Shown: positions 1 to 9,058 of the stretch, one piece after another
Position numbering within the stretch: the first letter of the stretch is position 1
Layout of the letters: each line of letters starts with the position of its first letter
NCBI GenBank assembly: GCA_046290815.1
Contig: JBKBUF010000010.1
Coordinates: 91,160-155,159, forward strand
Length of the DNA stretch: 64,000 nucleotides
From: JBKBUF01 sp046290815
GTDB lineage: Bacteria; Bacteroidota; Bacteroidia; Cytophagales; Cytophagaceae
Direction of reading: 5' to 3'
The notes under the pieces: generated by a model
What the model saw: the letters and a program-made list of their open reading frames with translations, nothing else
The model's database searches: none
What the model was told of the DNA's origin: nothing
Program-made: the position numbers and the translations under genes

Positions 1-99
1 GGTTATGGGCTTTTGGAAAAGGTAGATAATTCATTAATAAAACTCATTAATATCTATTCAAAGATCGAAATTTTTTTAAATTTAGAGTGGTTTTCTTAG
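1..99 (+). CDS. C-terminal end of an upstream gene (partial)
   Basis: Frame 1 is open from the first base to a TAG at 97-99, giving 32 residues that begin GYGLLEKVDN and end LEWFS. There is no start in the window, so this would be the tail of a gene that begins upstream. The polysaccharide genes that follow suggest a surface-glycan gene, but the fragment is too short to identify. It could also be chance open frame. Confidence 0.35.
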   Translation, partial: GYGLLEKVDNSLIKLINIYSKIEIFLNLEWFS

Positions 100-162
100 A
101 TAAATTGAATAGTCAAAGGTTTTAAATTGCAATAAAAATTAGTAGGTTTATAAAACTGATTT

Positions 163-1446
163 GTGCAAAACTTGAATACCAAGCCAATGAAAATGCTTAG
201 ATCCTCCATGTGGGCTGGCTTGTCTGTTGTTGTAAGAGCAATTTCAAGTATTGCTGTAAATAAGATATTTGCAAAATTTTTTCTTCCCCATGATTTTGCC
301 CTACTTGCTCATTTTCAAAATTTATTAACCATTTTTTTAATCGCCCCTACAGATGGTGCAAATCGCGGGTTAATTAAATACATTTCATCCAAAGAAGAGT
401 CAGATACATTTAAAAGTAAAATAATTAAATCTTCTCTTTATTTAAATGCATTGTTTTTTGTTTTATCTGCAATTTTGCTGGTGATATTCAATACTTATTT
501 TACATCACTGTTTGCTGGCAAAATTTCATCCTGGATATGGATCGGAGTTGTTATTTTACTTTTATTTATTCTTTTACTCAATTTTATATTTCAGGCTATT
601 CTTCTGGCAAAAGATGAGCTGATAAAATATGTCCTGTTAGTGGCATCTTCATCTATCATAACTATATTTTTAGTATATCTTACCTCTGTTTATGATAGTA
701 AATCATGGGCATTTATTGTGATTGGATTTGGTTCTGTATCGGTATCAGGCATTTCAGGATATTTTGCCTTAAAGAAAATAAATCTTAGGGAGGTAATTAG
801 TGCCAAGGTTTCAAAGGGTGATCTGAATAAACTATCTCAATTTGTATTGATGGCTCTAAGTGTATTGGTATTTGGAAAAATAGTTGAATTTTCAGTAAGG
901 CATTATTCCCTGACTACCTTTGGTGCATATGATACTGGTTTGTGGCAATCCGCAATAAAATTTTCTGAATATTATGTTATGGCTTTTACCAGTATTCTTT
1001 CATTAGCGTATTATCCCAAAATTACCTCAATGGTAGGAAATAGAATAGGGTTATCATCATATGTTAAAGAATGGCTTGGTATTTCTATTCCGGTATTACT
1101 GATAGCATTTATTGTAATTTATTTATTGCGGGATTTTATAATCGGATTTTTCTTTGATCAATCCTTCAAGCCTGCTACTCAATTTATGCTTTTCCTGTTA
1201 TTAGGAGATTTTCTTAAAATGCTGTCATTCTTTTTTGGGAATCTTGTAACAGCAGAAGCCAAAACAAGGCTTTTTGTCCTTCTTCAGGCTGGGTCAGCAA
1301 TATTTTACATTTTATTAATTTATATCTTAACTCCAATAATTGGTGTACAAGGGTTTTTAGTGGCACATTTTATCAGATTTGTTGCATATTTTTCGGTCCT
1401 CTTTTTTTATTACAAAAATTTGATTTTTAATAACAAAGGGAGTTAA
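163..1446 (+). CDS. Wzx-like polysaccharide flippase / O-antigen translocase
   Basis: The 427-residue protein is almost wholly hydrophobic, with roughly 12 membrane segments and short charged loops, as in the MATE/MVF-type flippases that move lipid-linked oligosaccharides across the inner membrane. The N-terminal RSSMWAGLSVVVRAISSIAVNKIFA and the following phenylalanine-rich helices fit the Wzx/RfbX pattern. The GTG at 163 gives the longest frame; the ATG at 187, followed by KMLRSSMW, is an equally plausible start. A GT2 glycosyltransferase begins 2 bp downstream, supporting a role in O-antigen or capsule assembly. The substrate cannot be read from the sequence. Confidence 0.8.
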   Translation: MQNLNTKPMKMLRSSMWAGLSVVVRAISSIAVNKIFAKFFLPHDFALLAHFQNLLTIFLIAPTDGANRGLIKYISSKEESDTFKSKIIKSSLYLNALFFVLSAILLVIFNTYFTSLFAGKISSWIWIGVVILLLFILLLNFIFQAILLAKDELIKYVLLVASSSIITIFLVYLTSVYDSKSWAFIVIGFGSVSVSGISGYFALKKINLREVISAKVSKGDLNKLSQFVLMALSVLVFGKIVEFSVRHYSLTTFGAYDTGLWQSAIKFSEYYVMAFTSILSLAYYPKITSMVGNRIGLSSYVKEWLGISIPVLLIAFIVIYLLRDFIIGFFFDQSFKPATQFMLFLLLGDFLKMLSFFFGNLVTAEAKTRLFVLLQAGSAIFYILLIYILTPIIGVQGFLVAHFIRFVAYFSVLFFYYKNLIFNNKGS

Positions 1447-1448
1447 GC

Positions 1449-2384
1449 ATGAATCCACTGGTAACCATTATTTGTATTTCATATAATCATGCTCCATTTA
1501 TAGGTAAAGCATTAGACTCAGTTTTAGCCCAGGATTATAAGAATATTCAAATTTTGGTGGTAGATGACAATAGTTCCGATGATTCTGTTTCACAAATAAA
1601 ATTAACTTTAAAACACAACCCCGAAGTAGTTTTCATTGAAAATCGAACAAATCAAGGTAATTGTAAATCTTTCAATAGAGCTTTGAAATTGGCAGAGGGT
1701 AAATATATTGTTGATTTTGCTTTAGATGATATAATGAAGCCTTGCATGGTTTCCAAAATGGTACAAACTTTTGAAAATTTACCAGCTGAGTTCGGTGTTT
1801 TGTATTCAGATGTTGAAATAATAGATGAAAAAGATAAAGTAATCTCGCAGAGTAGTATTTCAGACAATACTCCCAATGTGAGTGAGATTTATAAATTTTT
1901 GGTAAAGAAAAGTTTTATAAATCCGGTTGGCATGATGGTGAGGAAAAATGTTTTACATGAGCTTGGGGGGTATGATGAGAACCTGGCCTATGAAGATTTT
2001 GACTTTTGGATTAGATCTTCCAGAAATTATAAATATCAATTTTGCCCTGAGGTCTTATTCAGTAAAAGAATAAGCTCCGGGTCTCACTCTTCTGCATTCT
2101 ATAGTAAAAATAATCATGTAATGAATCTCAGTACTTTTAGAGTCTGTCAAAAAATAGCCTGGTTAAACAGAAATAATGAGGAGGATGAAATGCTTGTCAG
2201 TAGGATTAATTTCGAAGCCAGATTTTGTTTTTATATGCAGCAATTTCAGCTTGTGAATAATTACAGAGAACTATTGCGAGGATTAGGTAAGAGATCGTTG
2301 CAACTGGAAGTAATTTGGGGTTTAAGCTTGCTGAGACTTCCGGTCCATATTTTTTACAAAACCTACAGGAGAATTGTATCATAA
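1449..2384 (+). CDS. Family 2 glycosyltransferase
   Basis: This 311-residue protein opens with the GT-A signature PLVTIICISYNHAPFIGKAL, followed by QILVVDDNSSDDS near residue 40 (nucleotide-sugar binding) and a DDI acidic motif near residue 97. The segment with GGYDENLAYEDFDFWIR, around residue 175-190, is the ED-containing acceptor region typical of inverting GT2 enzymes. It should transfer a sugar from a nucleotide donor to a lipid- or glycan-linked acceptor on the cytoplasmic face of the membrane. The start lies 2 bp after the flippase stop, so the two are probably co-transcribed. Donor and acceptor are unknown. Confidence 0.88.
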   Translation: MNPLVTIICISYNHAPFIGKALDSVLAQDYKNIQILVVDDNSSDDSVSQIKLTLKHNPEVVFIENRTNQGNCKSFNRALKLAEGKYIVDFALDDIMKPCMVSKMVQTFENLPAEFGVLYSDVEIIDEKDKVISQSSISDNTPNVSEIYKFLVKKSFINPVGMMVRKNVLHELGGYDENLAYEDFDFWIRSSRNYKYQFCPEVLFSKRISSGSHSSAFYSKNNHVMNLSTFRVCQKIAWLNRNNEEDEMLVSRINFEARFCFYMQQFQLVNNYRELLRGLGKRSLQLEVIWGLSLLRLPVHIFYKTYRRIVS

Positions 2385-2409
2385 ATGTGTTTAAGTTGCT
2401 ACTGTGCAT

Positions 2410-3717
2410 TTATTTTTTATTCTGAAGCTCTCCTTTTTTATCCAGATATTCTATGGCACTATAGTAGTTCCATTCAAATTCCGTAAAATTTTCCGGTTTA
2501 GAGTCACTTAGGTAAATAATCTTGCAGTAATCCAGCATGTTAGGATTGTTTCTCATTCCAGGCCAGGTTAAGTATTTAAGTCCGCCTTTGTATAATTTCT
2601 TTTCATGTAATTCTTTAAGAAAAGATACTTTAATCGCCGTCAGATATAAAGAATAATAAAAAACAGGGATAATTAAAGTCAAACTCACTGGAATAAGAAA
2701 GTGCAATTTTGTTTTTTTAATTAAATCATTTCCTGCTATAGCTCCTGCAATTACCAGAAGAAAATATGGTTGTAAAAAGAATACATAGTTGTCCGGCACA
2801 TCAAACCTCATGGCAAATCCCCAGAACGGAAGTATACCAGATATAATAAGGATGAAAAATTTTTTGTTCGTATTATAAATACGGATCAGTCCTAATATGA
2901 AAAATATTATAAATATATGGAAATTGTAAGCAAGGTATCCTAAGCTCTTGATTCCACCTTTCAGGAAAGTTGTAAATTCAAGTCCCAGTACCTTTTCGCC
3001 GATTTCCTTATTTTGAAAAAATATACTGCTGATGGTATTGGTTTGGTATATCAGTGGTATAATGAGTAGTATTGAAAAGATCAATGTTACAATGCTTACT
3101 GAATAGATAGTATTGAGGTTGATCTGGTAATTATTTGAGTGGATCAGATAAATAAAGAAGAACGGAATTAATAAGATATTTTGTATGTGTATTATTAATA
3201 TCAATCCATATATGATAGAGGTTGCATAGTTATTATCATTTTTGTTATTGATAAGATCACAGATGGTTAAGTATAAAAGTATTGAAAAGAATAAGTTGTT
3301 GAACGAGTATACCTCAATAATTTCAGTTTGCCGCCAAAAGGTAAAAGAAAGTCCCATTACAACAACGGAGCATAATGCTGTGATTTTATTTTGTGTTAGC
3401 GTAAATATGGTTTTATATAAAAAGTATAAGGCTATTATAGATGAAAGTATGGAAAATAAAATTCCTGAAAAATAGATTGAAAATGGAGTGCTCTTGTAAA
3501 ATAAAGCAAATGCATTGGCATAAAGAAAGTGACTTACTGCTGCAGTAGATAATTCATAGCCTTGTTCCGCTGCTTTGTAAAATCCCAATGAATCGCCAAA
3601 AGTCATTGATGTGCTTCCATTGTATAGATAGATACAAAATAAGCATGCGAATACCAGTAAAGGATATAAATCTTTTATAAAAGAAATTCTATTATTTAGG
3701 AAGCTTAGGTTTTTCAT
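2410..3717 (-). CDS. Multi-pass membrane protein, PMT/DUF2723-like glycosyltransferase fold
   Basis: The 435-residue protein has about ten hydrophobic helices. An early loop reading TSMTFGDSLGFYKAAEQGY has the acidic residue seen between the first two helices of GT-C glycosyltransferases of the PMT or DUF2723 type, which use polyprenyl-phosphate sugars. The ATG at 3717 is preferred because AGGAGGT lies just before it and it follows the rsgA stop by 1 bp; an ATG seven codons earlier would overlap rsgA. It is the last gene of a leftward waaA-rsgA unit. The enzymatic role is inferred only from topology and the loop motif. Confidence 0.6.
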   Translation of the reverse strand: MKNLSFLNNRISFIKDLYPLLVFACLFCIYLYNGSTSMTFGDSLGFYKAAEQGYELSTAAVSHFLYANAFALFYKSTPFSIYFSGILFSILSSIIALYFLYKTIFTLTQNKITALCSVVVMGLSFTFWRQTEIIEVYSFNNLFFSILLYLTICDLINNKNDNNYATSIIYGLILIIHIQNILLIPFFFIYLIHSNNYQINLNTIYSVSIVTLIFSILLIIPLIYQTNTISSIFFQNKEIGEKVLGLEFTTFLKGGIKSLGYLAYNFHIFIIFFILGLIRIYNTNKKFFILIISGILPFWGFAMRFDVPDNYVFFLQPYFLLVIAGAIAGNDLIKKTKLHFLIPVSLTLIIPVFYYSLYLTAIKVSFLKELHEKKLYKGGLKYLTWPGMRNNPNMLDYCKIIYLSDSKPENFTEFEWNYYSAIEYLDKKGELQNKK

Positions 3718-3718
3718 T

Positions 3719-4642
3719 TTACCTCCTGTTATCTTCATCCATCATCATGCTGATATAACTTTCGTACCTGCTTATTGAGATTTCCCCTTGTTCTACTTTC
3801 TGTAATACTGCACAGCCTGGTTCATTTATATGTTTGCAGTTATTGAATTTACATTCATTAATCAGTGATCTCATTTCAGGGAAATAGTGCGACAGCTCTT
3901 CTTCACCTATTTCAAATATGCCTAATTCTTTTATTCCCGGTGTGTCAATGATAAAAGTATTGTCATTTATCTGAAACATCTCGGCAAATGTAGTAGTATG
4001 TGTGCCTTTGCTGCTAAAATTGGAAACCTCCGCTGTCTTCAGGTTAAGTTCCGGTAGTATAGCATTAATAAAACTGCTTTTTCCTACACCTGAGTGTCCG
4101 GATAGTAAACTTATTTTTCCTTTTAGTAAAGATTGTACATCATCAATACCTCTATTTTCTTTTAACGATGTTACCAAACATTTATAATTAAGCTTTTCGT
4201 AAATTTCAATTAAATAATTCTGGTATTCTTCAAGCGCCTCGTCATATAGATCCGCTTTGTTGAAAATTAGCACAGCCGGGATCCCGAATGCCTCACAGGA
4301 TACTAAAAACCTGTCGATGAAGCCAAGTGAGGTTTTTGGATATACAAGGGTTACTACCAGGATAGATTGATCGAGGTTAGAGGCTATGATATGTCCGAAG
4401 GCTGTCTTGTGAGAAGATTTCCTTATTAAATAGTTTTCTCTTGGATGTATATCAGTAATGATAACAGTATTTTCGGCGACATCTTCTGTTTGAAAAGTTA
4501 CTTTATCACCTACAGCAATTGGGTTTGTAACTTTTAATCCGTGTGTTTTAAATTTACCCTGTAGTCTTCCTTTGTATTTGTTTCTATCGGCTCCTAAAAT
4601 GTCGTACCAGGAGCCGGTAGACTTCATTATTAATCCTTCCAT
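3719..4642 (-). CDS. rsgA: Ribosome small-subunit-dependent GTPase RsgA
   Basis: RsgA is a circularly permuted GTPase that checks late maturation of the 30S subunit. The 307-residue protein has the typical N-terminus with MKSTGSWYDIL and an OB-fold. The permuted GTPase motifs follow: NKAD at about 128-131, the P-loop GHSGVGKS at 182-189, and DTPG near 234. A C-terminal zinc knuckle (C-N-N-C-K-H with a further cysteine) is present. The start overlaps the end of waaA by 13 bp, suggesting translational coupling. All key residues are present and the length is normal. Confidence 0.97.
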   Translation of the reverse strand: MEGLIMKSTGSWYDILGADRNKYKGRLQGKFKTHGLKVTNPIAVGDKVTFQTEDVAENTVIITDIHPRENYLIRKSSHKTAFGHIIASNLDQSILVVTLVYPKTSLGFIDRFLVSCEAFGIPAVLIFNKADLYDEALEEYQNYLIEIYEKLNYKCLVTSLKENRGIDDVQSLLKGKISLLSGHSGVGKSSFINAILPELNLKTAEVSNFSSKGTHTTTFAEMFQINDNTFIIDTPGIKELGIFEIGEEELSHYFPEMRSLINECKFNNCKHINEPGCAVLQKVEQGEISISRYESYISMMMDEDNRR

Positions 4643-5886
4643 TTCTCTCCTGATTTTTGGCTTAATATTTCGTTACAATATTGGATGATTTTTTCAGTTG
4701 CGCCTGCATTTTCATCTATATATTTTTTACAAACTTTTCTTATTTCAGTTAGTCTTTCCGGAGTATTTATTTTATAAATTATTGAATTCATTTCTTCAGC
4801 ATTGTTTACAGAAAAAGCAGCGTTTAATGAAATCAGATCGCCTGCTTCCGGAAACTTTTTATACTCAGGTCCGAAAAATACCGGAAGTCCGAATGTTGCT
4901 GCTTCAAGTATATTATGTAAACCTTGTTTAAAGGCCCCTCCGATAAAAGAAAAACGGCCAAATCGATATATATGACTTAGGATGCCAATATTATCTATAA
5001 ATAGAACATCCTCACTGGATATTTTTCCAATGGAATACTTTGTGCATGTCGTATTTATGCGGGCAATATATTCATCTATTTCTTTTTGCTTAATCTCGTG
5101 TGGAGCTATGATAAACTTAAAATGCTTTCCATAATTATTAATATAGGAAATGATCACTTCCATGTCTTCAGGCCAAACACTACCAGCAATAAATACCGGT
5201 TTGCTTTGACAGAATTCTTTTATGAGAGGAAATTCTTTTTGGTTAGCAGCTGTTTCCTTTACCCGGTCGAATCTTGTGTCGCCGGCAAACTCTGCATCTT
5301 TAATACCATGGTGTTTTAGCAACTCTACTGAGCTGAAGTTTTGTACATATATTTTGTGGAACATCTTCAGAATATTCAAGTAGAATTTCCCATAAGGTTT
5401 GAAAAATAATTGGTCCCTTCTAAAGGCAGCGGAAAAGCAGATGCAAGGGATATTATTTTGGTTTGCTTCTTTAATGTAGAAATGCCAGAATTCATATTTG
5501 ACAAATAACACAACTGAAGGCCGGGTGATGGAGATTAGTTTTCTGGCATTGTCTTTGGTGTCGATAGGAAGGTACATTGTATGAAATGCCTTTTCATAGT
5601 TTTTCCTGATTTCGTATCCGGATGGAGAATAAAATGTAACAAGTAATTTGTGATGAGGAAAAAGTTCTATCATTTTTTCCATTACCGGTTTTCCCTGTTC
5701 AAATTCTCCTAGAGAGGCACAATGGAACCAGATAACAGGGGAGGTGTTTAATTCAAATTTTTTTCTTAGTTGTTGTTCCCAGTTTTTCCTTCCATTTACC
5801 CAAAGGCGGGCCTTTTCGTTAAAGAATGATGCCGTCCGGATAGATAAATTCAGAATACCGATAATAAGCGAATAAATGCCTTCCAT
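4630..5886 (-). CDS. waaA: 3-deoxy-D-manno-octulosonic acid (Kdo) transferase
   Basis: WaaA adds Kdo from CMP-Kdo to lipid IV-A at the inner face of the cytoplasmic membrane, making the inner core of lipopolysaccharide. The 418-residue protein has the GT30 features: WFHCASLGEFEQGKPVME near residue 54 with the catalytic glutamate, FVKYEFW near 127, PVFIAGSVWPED near 230 and a C-terminal GGAFKQGLHNILEAA donor-binding segment. It starts a leftward unit with rsgA. Together with the flippase and GT2 gene it places this corner of the window in envelope glycan synthesis. Confidence 0.95.
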   Translation of the reverse strand: MEGIYSLIIGILNLSIRTASFFNEKARLWVNGRKNWEQQLRKKFELNTSPVIWFHCASLGEFEQGKPVMEKMIELFPHHKLLVTFYSPSGYEIRKNYEKAFHTMYLPIDTKDNARKLISITRPSVVLFVKYEFWHFYIKEANQNNIPCICFSAAFRRDQLFFKPYGKFYLNILKMFHKIYVQNFSSVELLKHHGIKDAEFAGDTRFDRVKETAANQKEFPLIKEFCQSKPVFIAGSVWPEDMEVIISYINNYGKHFKFIIAPHEIKQKEIDEYIARINTTCTKYSIGKISSEDVLFIDNIGILSHIYRFGRFSFIGGAFKQGLHNILEAATFGLPVFFGPEYKKFPEAGDLISLNAAFSVNNAEEMNSIIYKINTPERLTEIRKVCKKYIDENAGATEKIIQYCNEILSQKSGEKWKD

Positions 5887-6039
5887 TCAATAAAATTTAA
5901 GCTAATTTAGGTAATATTGATTTATAAATTCCTTTGCTCCTAACTATTAATATATTTTATTAATTTTGAACTGGTTTTAAATAAGTTGTACCTTAGAAAA
6001 TCGTTATTTTTCAGTTAAACCATTAGTTATATTTCCTAA

Positions 6040-7344
6040 ATGGAATCTACTTTAATGCCTCAAAAAATAAAATTCAGGGATGTTGTAAATATCACTGTAA
6101 TTGTTGCAGCCCTTGGATATTTTGTTGATGTCTATGACCTGGTACTTTTTCTGATTATAGGAAGAAGAAGCCTTCAGGATCTTATCCCGGGGATAGGTGA
6201 GGGACTGGAAAAGAACTTTGATCTGTTGCTCAATATCCAAATGACGGGAATGTTAATCGGAGGTATCTTATGGGGAGTATTAGGAGATAAAAAAGGAAGA
6301 CTATCTGTATTGTTTGGTTCTATTCTTATGTATTCTCTGGCCAATATAGCAAATGGATTAATGGCCAATGTGAAAGCTGAACCGGATACCATTATTTTCC
6401 TTTATGGAGCATTGAGACTTATAGCAGGTATTGGACTTGCTGGTGAGCTTGGAGCAGGTATCACACTGGTTTCTGAAATCATGAGCAAGGAAACCAGAGG
6501 ATATGGAACTATGATTGTAGCATCGGTCGGTGTTCTGGGTGCAGTGGTGGCTGGCTTAATAGGTGGTTCCGAAACTATAAGCTGGGAAATTACCTATTAC
6601 ATCGGAGGTGGATTAGGACTTACCTTACTTCTGATGCGTATAGGTGTATTCGAATCGGGTATGTTTGAAAATGTAAAAGCAAAAGAAGTTACTAAGGGGA
6701 ATTTCTTTCAACTTTTCACCAATAAAAAAAGGGCCTTTAAATACATCAATTGTATTTTAATAGGACTTCCTGTTTGGTATATTATCGGGATACTGATTGG
6801 AAAAGGTCCTTTGATTGCGAAAGTTCTTGGAGTAAACGGAGCAGTGGTGCCGGGGAACTGTGTTATGTTATGTTATTCGGGACTGGTATTCGGTGATATA
6901 TGTAGCGGTGGCCTGAGTCAGTTTCTTAAAAGCAGAAAAAAGATTTTTTATATTTTTTATACACTGGCGATTGTTTTGATAGCAATATATCTCTCCTTAC
7001 ATAACGTAAGTAATGTTGTGTTTTATTCGCTGGTGTTTGCTCTTGGGTTTTCTGTAGGCTTCTGGGCAGTATTGGTGACGGTAGGGGCAGAGCAGTTTGG
7101 TACTAATATGCGTGCAACTGCTGCAACCACCATTCCTAATTTTGTCAGAGGTTCACTTGTTCCTGTTACCGCTATGTTCTGGTATTTCTGGGAGTTGTTT
7201 AAACCTTCTGATTATGCCATTGTTTATGCAGCAATGGTAGTGACAGCTATTGTGATGACGATTTCTTTTGTTTCCTTGTATTTTCTGGCAGAGACCTTCG
7301 GTAAAGATCTGGATTACCTTGAGGGAGAAAAAATCTTCCCCTGA
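6040..7344 (+). CDS. MFS transporter (metabolite:H+ symporter type)
   Basis: This 434-residue protein has 12 predicted membrane helices. The major-facilitator motif A, seen as GVLGDKKGRLSVLFGS, lies in the loop between helices 2 and 3. The opening ALGYFVDVYDLVLFLIIG resembles the sugar/organic-acid proton symporter subgroup, and the arginine of ALRLIAGIGLAGELGAG in helix 4 is conserved there. It stands alone: divergent from waaA on its left and convergent with the peroxiredoxin gene on its right. The transported compound cannot be predicted. Confidence 0.85.
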   Translation: MESTLMPQKIKFRDVVNITVIVAALGYFVDVYDLVLFLIIGRRSLQDLIPGIGEGLEKNFDLLLNIQMTGMLIGGILWGVLGDKKGRLSVLFGSILMYSLANIANGLMANVKAEPDTIIFLYGALRLIAGIGLAGELGAGITLVSEIMSKETRGYGTMIVASVGVLGAVVAGLIGGSETISWEITYYIGGGLGLTLLLMRIGVFESGMFENVKAKEVTKGNFFQLFTNKKRAFKYINCILIGLPVWYIIGILIGKGPLIAKVLGVNGAVVPGNCVMLCYSGLVFGDICSGGLSQFLKSRKKIFYIFYTLAIVLIAIYLSLHNVSNVVFYSLVFALGFSVGFWAVLVTVGAEQFGTNMRATAATTIPNFVRGSLVPVTAMFWYFWELFKPSDYAIVYAAMVVTAIVMTISFVSLYFLAETFGKDLDYLEGEKIFP

Positions 7345-7364
7345 CAGGTACAGCAGGGGAAGAT
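7327..7364 (-). terminator. Intrinsic terminator of the peroxiredoxin gene
   Basis: An 11-bp perfect stem (ATCTTCCCCTG at 7333-7343, partner at 7354-7364) with a 10-base loop is followed on the minus strand by a run of T (complement of 7327-7333). It overlaps the stop codon of the convergent MFS gene. No T run follows on the plus strand, so it serves mainly leftward transcription. Confidence 0.7.
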
Positions 7365-7387
7365 AAACAGAGGTTCAATTGATAATC

Positions 7388-8017
7388 TTAGTGTGTAGAA
7401 AGATATTTTGCTACGCTATCTCTGGTAGCTTTAAGCGCATCTTTTCCTTCTTCCCAATTTGCAGGGCAAACCTCACCAAATTTTTCATTGTGGTGCAATG
7501 CATCAACTATACGAATTGCTTCATCAATGTTTCTTCCTAAAGGAAGATCATTAACCAACTGATGTCTGATTATACCGTTTTTGTCAATAAGGAAAGTAGC
7601 TCTGTAAGCAATCGGAGTGCCGTTAAAGCTCATTAGTCCGTCCTCATTGTATTCAAAATCTCCTGCAAGAACCCCATAATTGATTGCTATTGTTTTAGAA
7701 ACATCTGCTACCACAGGATATGTTACACCCTGGATTCCTCCTTGTTCTTTAGGAGTGAGCAACCATGCAAGGTGAGAGTTTTCAGTATCAGTTGAGCAGC
7801 CAACTACCGCTACATTTCTTTTTTCGAATTCCGCAAGTTTTTCCTGAAAAGCAAGAATTTCAGTCGGACAAACGAAAGTGAAATCTTTTGGGTAAAAAAA
7901 GAATATCACATCTTTTTTTCCAAGATATTGTTGTAGTGAAAAATCCTCTACAATCTCTTCGCCGTTGATAACAGCCGGCGCAGTAAACACAGGCGCTTTT
8001 TTTCCTACTAATGCCAT
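7388..8017 (-). CDS. Typical 2-Cys peroxiredoxin (AhpC/Prx1 family)
   Basis: This enzyme reduces hydrogen peroxide and organic hydroperoxides in the cytoplasm. From the ATG at 8017 it has 209 residues. The peroxidatic cysteine is C50 in DFTFVCPTE, and the resolving cysteine is in the C-terminal EVCPANW, near residue 184. The frame extends 19 codons further upstream, but that extension is unlike the family and the MALVGKKAP start is canonical. A consensus Bacteroidetes promoter lies at 8086-8116 and a terminator follows at 7327-7364, so this is a monocistronic gene. Confidence 0.95.
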   Translation of the reverse strand: MALVGKKAPVFTAPAVINGEEIVEDFSLQQYLGKKDVIFFFYPKDFTFVCPTEILAFQEKLAEFEKRNVAVVGCSTDTENSHLAWLLTPKEQGGIQGVTYPVVADVSKTIAINYGVLAGDFEYNEDGLMSFNGTPIAYRATFLIDKNGIIRHQLVNDLPLGRNIDEAIRIVDALHHNEKFGEVCPANWEEGKDALKATRDSVAKYLSTH

Positions 8018-8085
8018 ATAATTTGTTTTAAGTTTAAATGATAATGAGTTGTATAAATTGATATTAAAACTCAATTCAACGAGGG

Positions 8086-8116
8086 CAAAAATAGCTTTAG
8101 GAATGGCTAATTCAAA
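8086..8116 (-). promoter_or_regulatory. Consensus Bacteroidetes promoter of the peroxiredoxin gene
   Basis: On the minus strand TTTG (complement of 8113-8116) is followed after exactly 19 bases by TATTTTTG (complement of 8086-8093), a full match to TTTG-N19-TAnnTTTG. It predicts a start near 8080 and a leader of about 60 bases before the ATG at 8017. Confidence 0.7.
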
Positions 8117-8140
8117 CTGTTTTTTTTATAAATAAAAATA

Positions 8141-8167
8141 AAAAAAAGCCTCACGGAGGCTTTTTTT
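8141..8167. terminator. Orphan intrinsic terminator between divergent genes
   Basis: AAAAAAAGCCTC, a 3-base ACG loop, then GAGGCTTTTTTT: a stem ending in seven T on either strand. The gene to the left (peroxiredoxin) starts downstream of it on the minus strand, and the gene to the right starts at 8579 on the plus strand, so no annotated gene ends here. It lies upstream of the peroxiredoxin promoter, so it is not an attenuator for that gene. Confidence 0.75.
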
Positions 8168-8578
8168 AGAAACTGAAGAAATTAAACAGGTTATGAATTA
8201 AACGGTGTTTGCTTATTTATACTTTAGACATTTAAAAGGTAACCGACTTTGATAAATTATTTTTTTATTATTGTTTTAATCATTAAAGATTAACCTTTTT
8301 GAATATTACAGAGCTTGTTCCCGGGGTATTTAAAGTTAAATTTTTTCGGGCAATCTCTGTCTTTTTGTCTAAAAATGAGATGGTTAATATTGTGAAAAGT
8401 AGTAATATTTTAACCAAAAATTTTAAGTCTGACATATAAATGACACTTTATTAATACTAAATACCGTAAAATTACAAAAGGTAACTACTTATTTGGGTAT
8501 TATTACGGAAGTCAATGATTTACAGATTTAATTGTGGATAATTTTCGATAAATAGTAAAAGTTATAAGATATGTATAT
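8168..8578. other. 411-base gap without a recognisable gene
   Basis: No open frame with coding character was seen. The region lies between an orphan terminator (8141-8167) and the tyrosine phosphatase gene and holds a long hairpin at 8308-8360. An untranslated small RNA is possible. No perfect TAnnTTTG element was found on either strand, so its promoter is not identified. Confidence 0.5.
8308..8360. other. Long imperfect hairpin, possible structured RNA
   Basis: ACAGAG at 8308-8313 pairs with CTCTGT at 8355-8360. Inside, TTG and CCCG pair with CAA and CGGG, with a two-T bulge and one mismatch, giving 13 bp around a 22-base AT-rich loop. CTTTTTGTCT follows on the plus strand. It could be a terminator-like 3' end or part of a small RNA. 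Confidence 0.4.
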
Positions 8579-9058
8579 ATGGTAAAGGTGTTATTTGTTT
8601 GTTTGGGAAACATCTGCAGATCTCCATTGGCGGAAGGGATTTTTAAGCATAAAATAAAGCAAAGGAAACTGACAGATTTTATATTCTGTGATTCTGCAGG
8701 AACCGGGGCATATCATATCGGTAAAAACCCTGATATAAGGTCATGCAATATTGCCTTGAAATATATGATTGCATTGGACCATAAGGCCAGGCAATTAACT
8801 GTTAAAGATTTTGCTGCCTTTGATTACATACTTGCAATGGATGCTGCTAATATGAATCATATAAAAAGTTTTATCTCTCCTTCTGTTGAATCAGGAAAGA
8901 TATTTATGATGAATCATTTTGATGACAATAAATCGGGAGTGGATGTTCCGGACCCTTATTATGGTGGTTTGGATGGGTTTGAGCATGTATACAGAATGTT
9001 GGAAATTAGCTGTGGAAACTTGCTGAATCATATAATAGATGAACATAATCTTAAATGA
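8579..9058 (+). CDS. Low-molecular-weight protein-tyrosine phosphatase
   Basis: The 159-residue cytoplasmic protein begins MVKVLFVCLGNICRSP, containing the CX5RS phosphatase loop with nucleophile C8 and R14. The general acid D125 is in the DPYYGG motif. Family members dephosphorylate tyrosine on BY-kinases for polysaccharide export (Wzb type) or other proteins. No partner kinase is nearby. The stop overlaps the start of the next gene by 4 bp (ATGA), so the two are translationally coupled. The distant, structured 5' region suggests a leader, but no promoter consensus was identified. Confidence 0.93.
   Translation: MVKVLFVCLGNICRSPLAEGIFKHKIKQRKLTDFIFCDSAGTGAYHIGKNPDIRSCNIALKYMIALDHKARQLTVKDFAAFDYILAMDAANMNHIKSFISPSVESGKIFMMNHFDDNKSGVDVPDPYYGGLDGFEHVYRMLEISCGNLLNHIIDEHNLK

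Noticed and set aside
8141..8167. Attenuator in the peroxiredoxin leader
   Set aside because: The hairpin lies upstream of the consensus promoter at 8086-8116, so it would not be transcribed in that leader.
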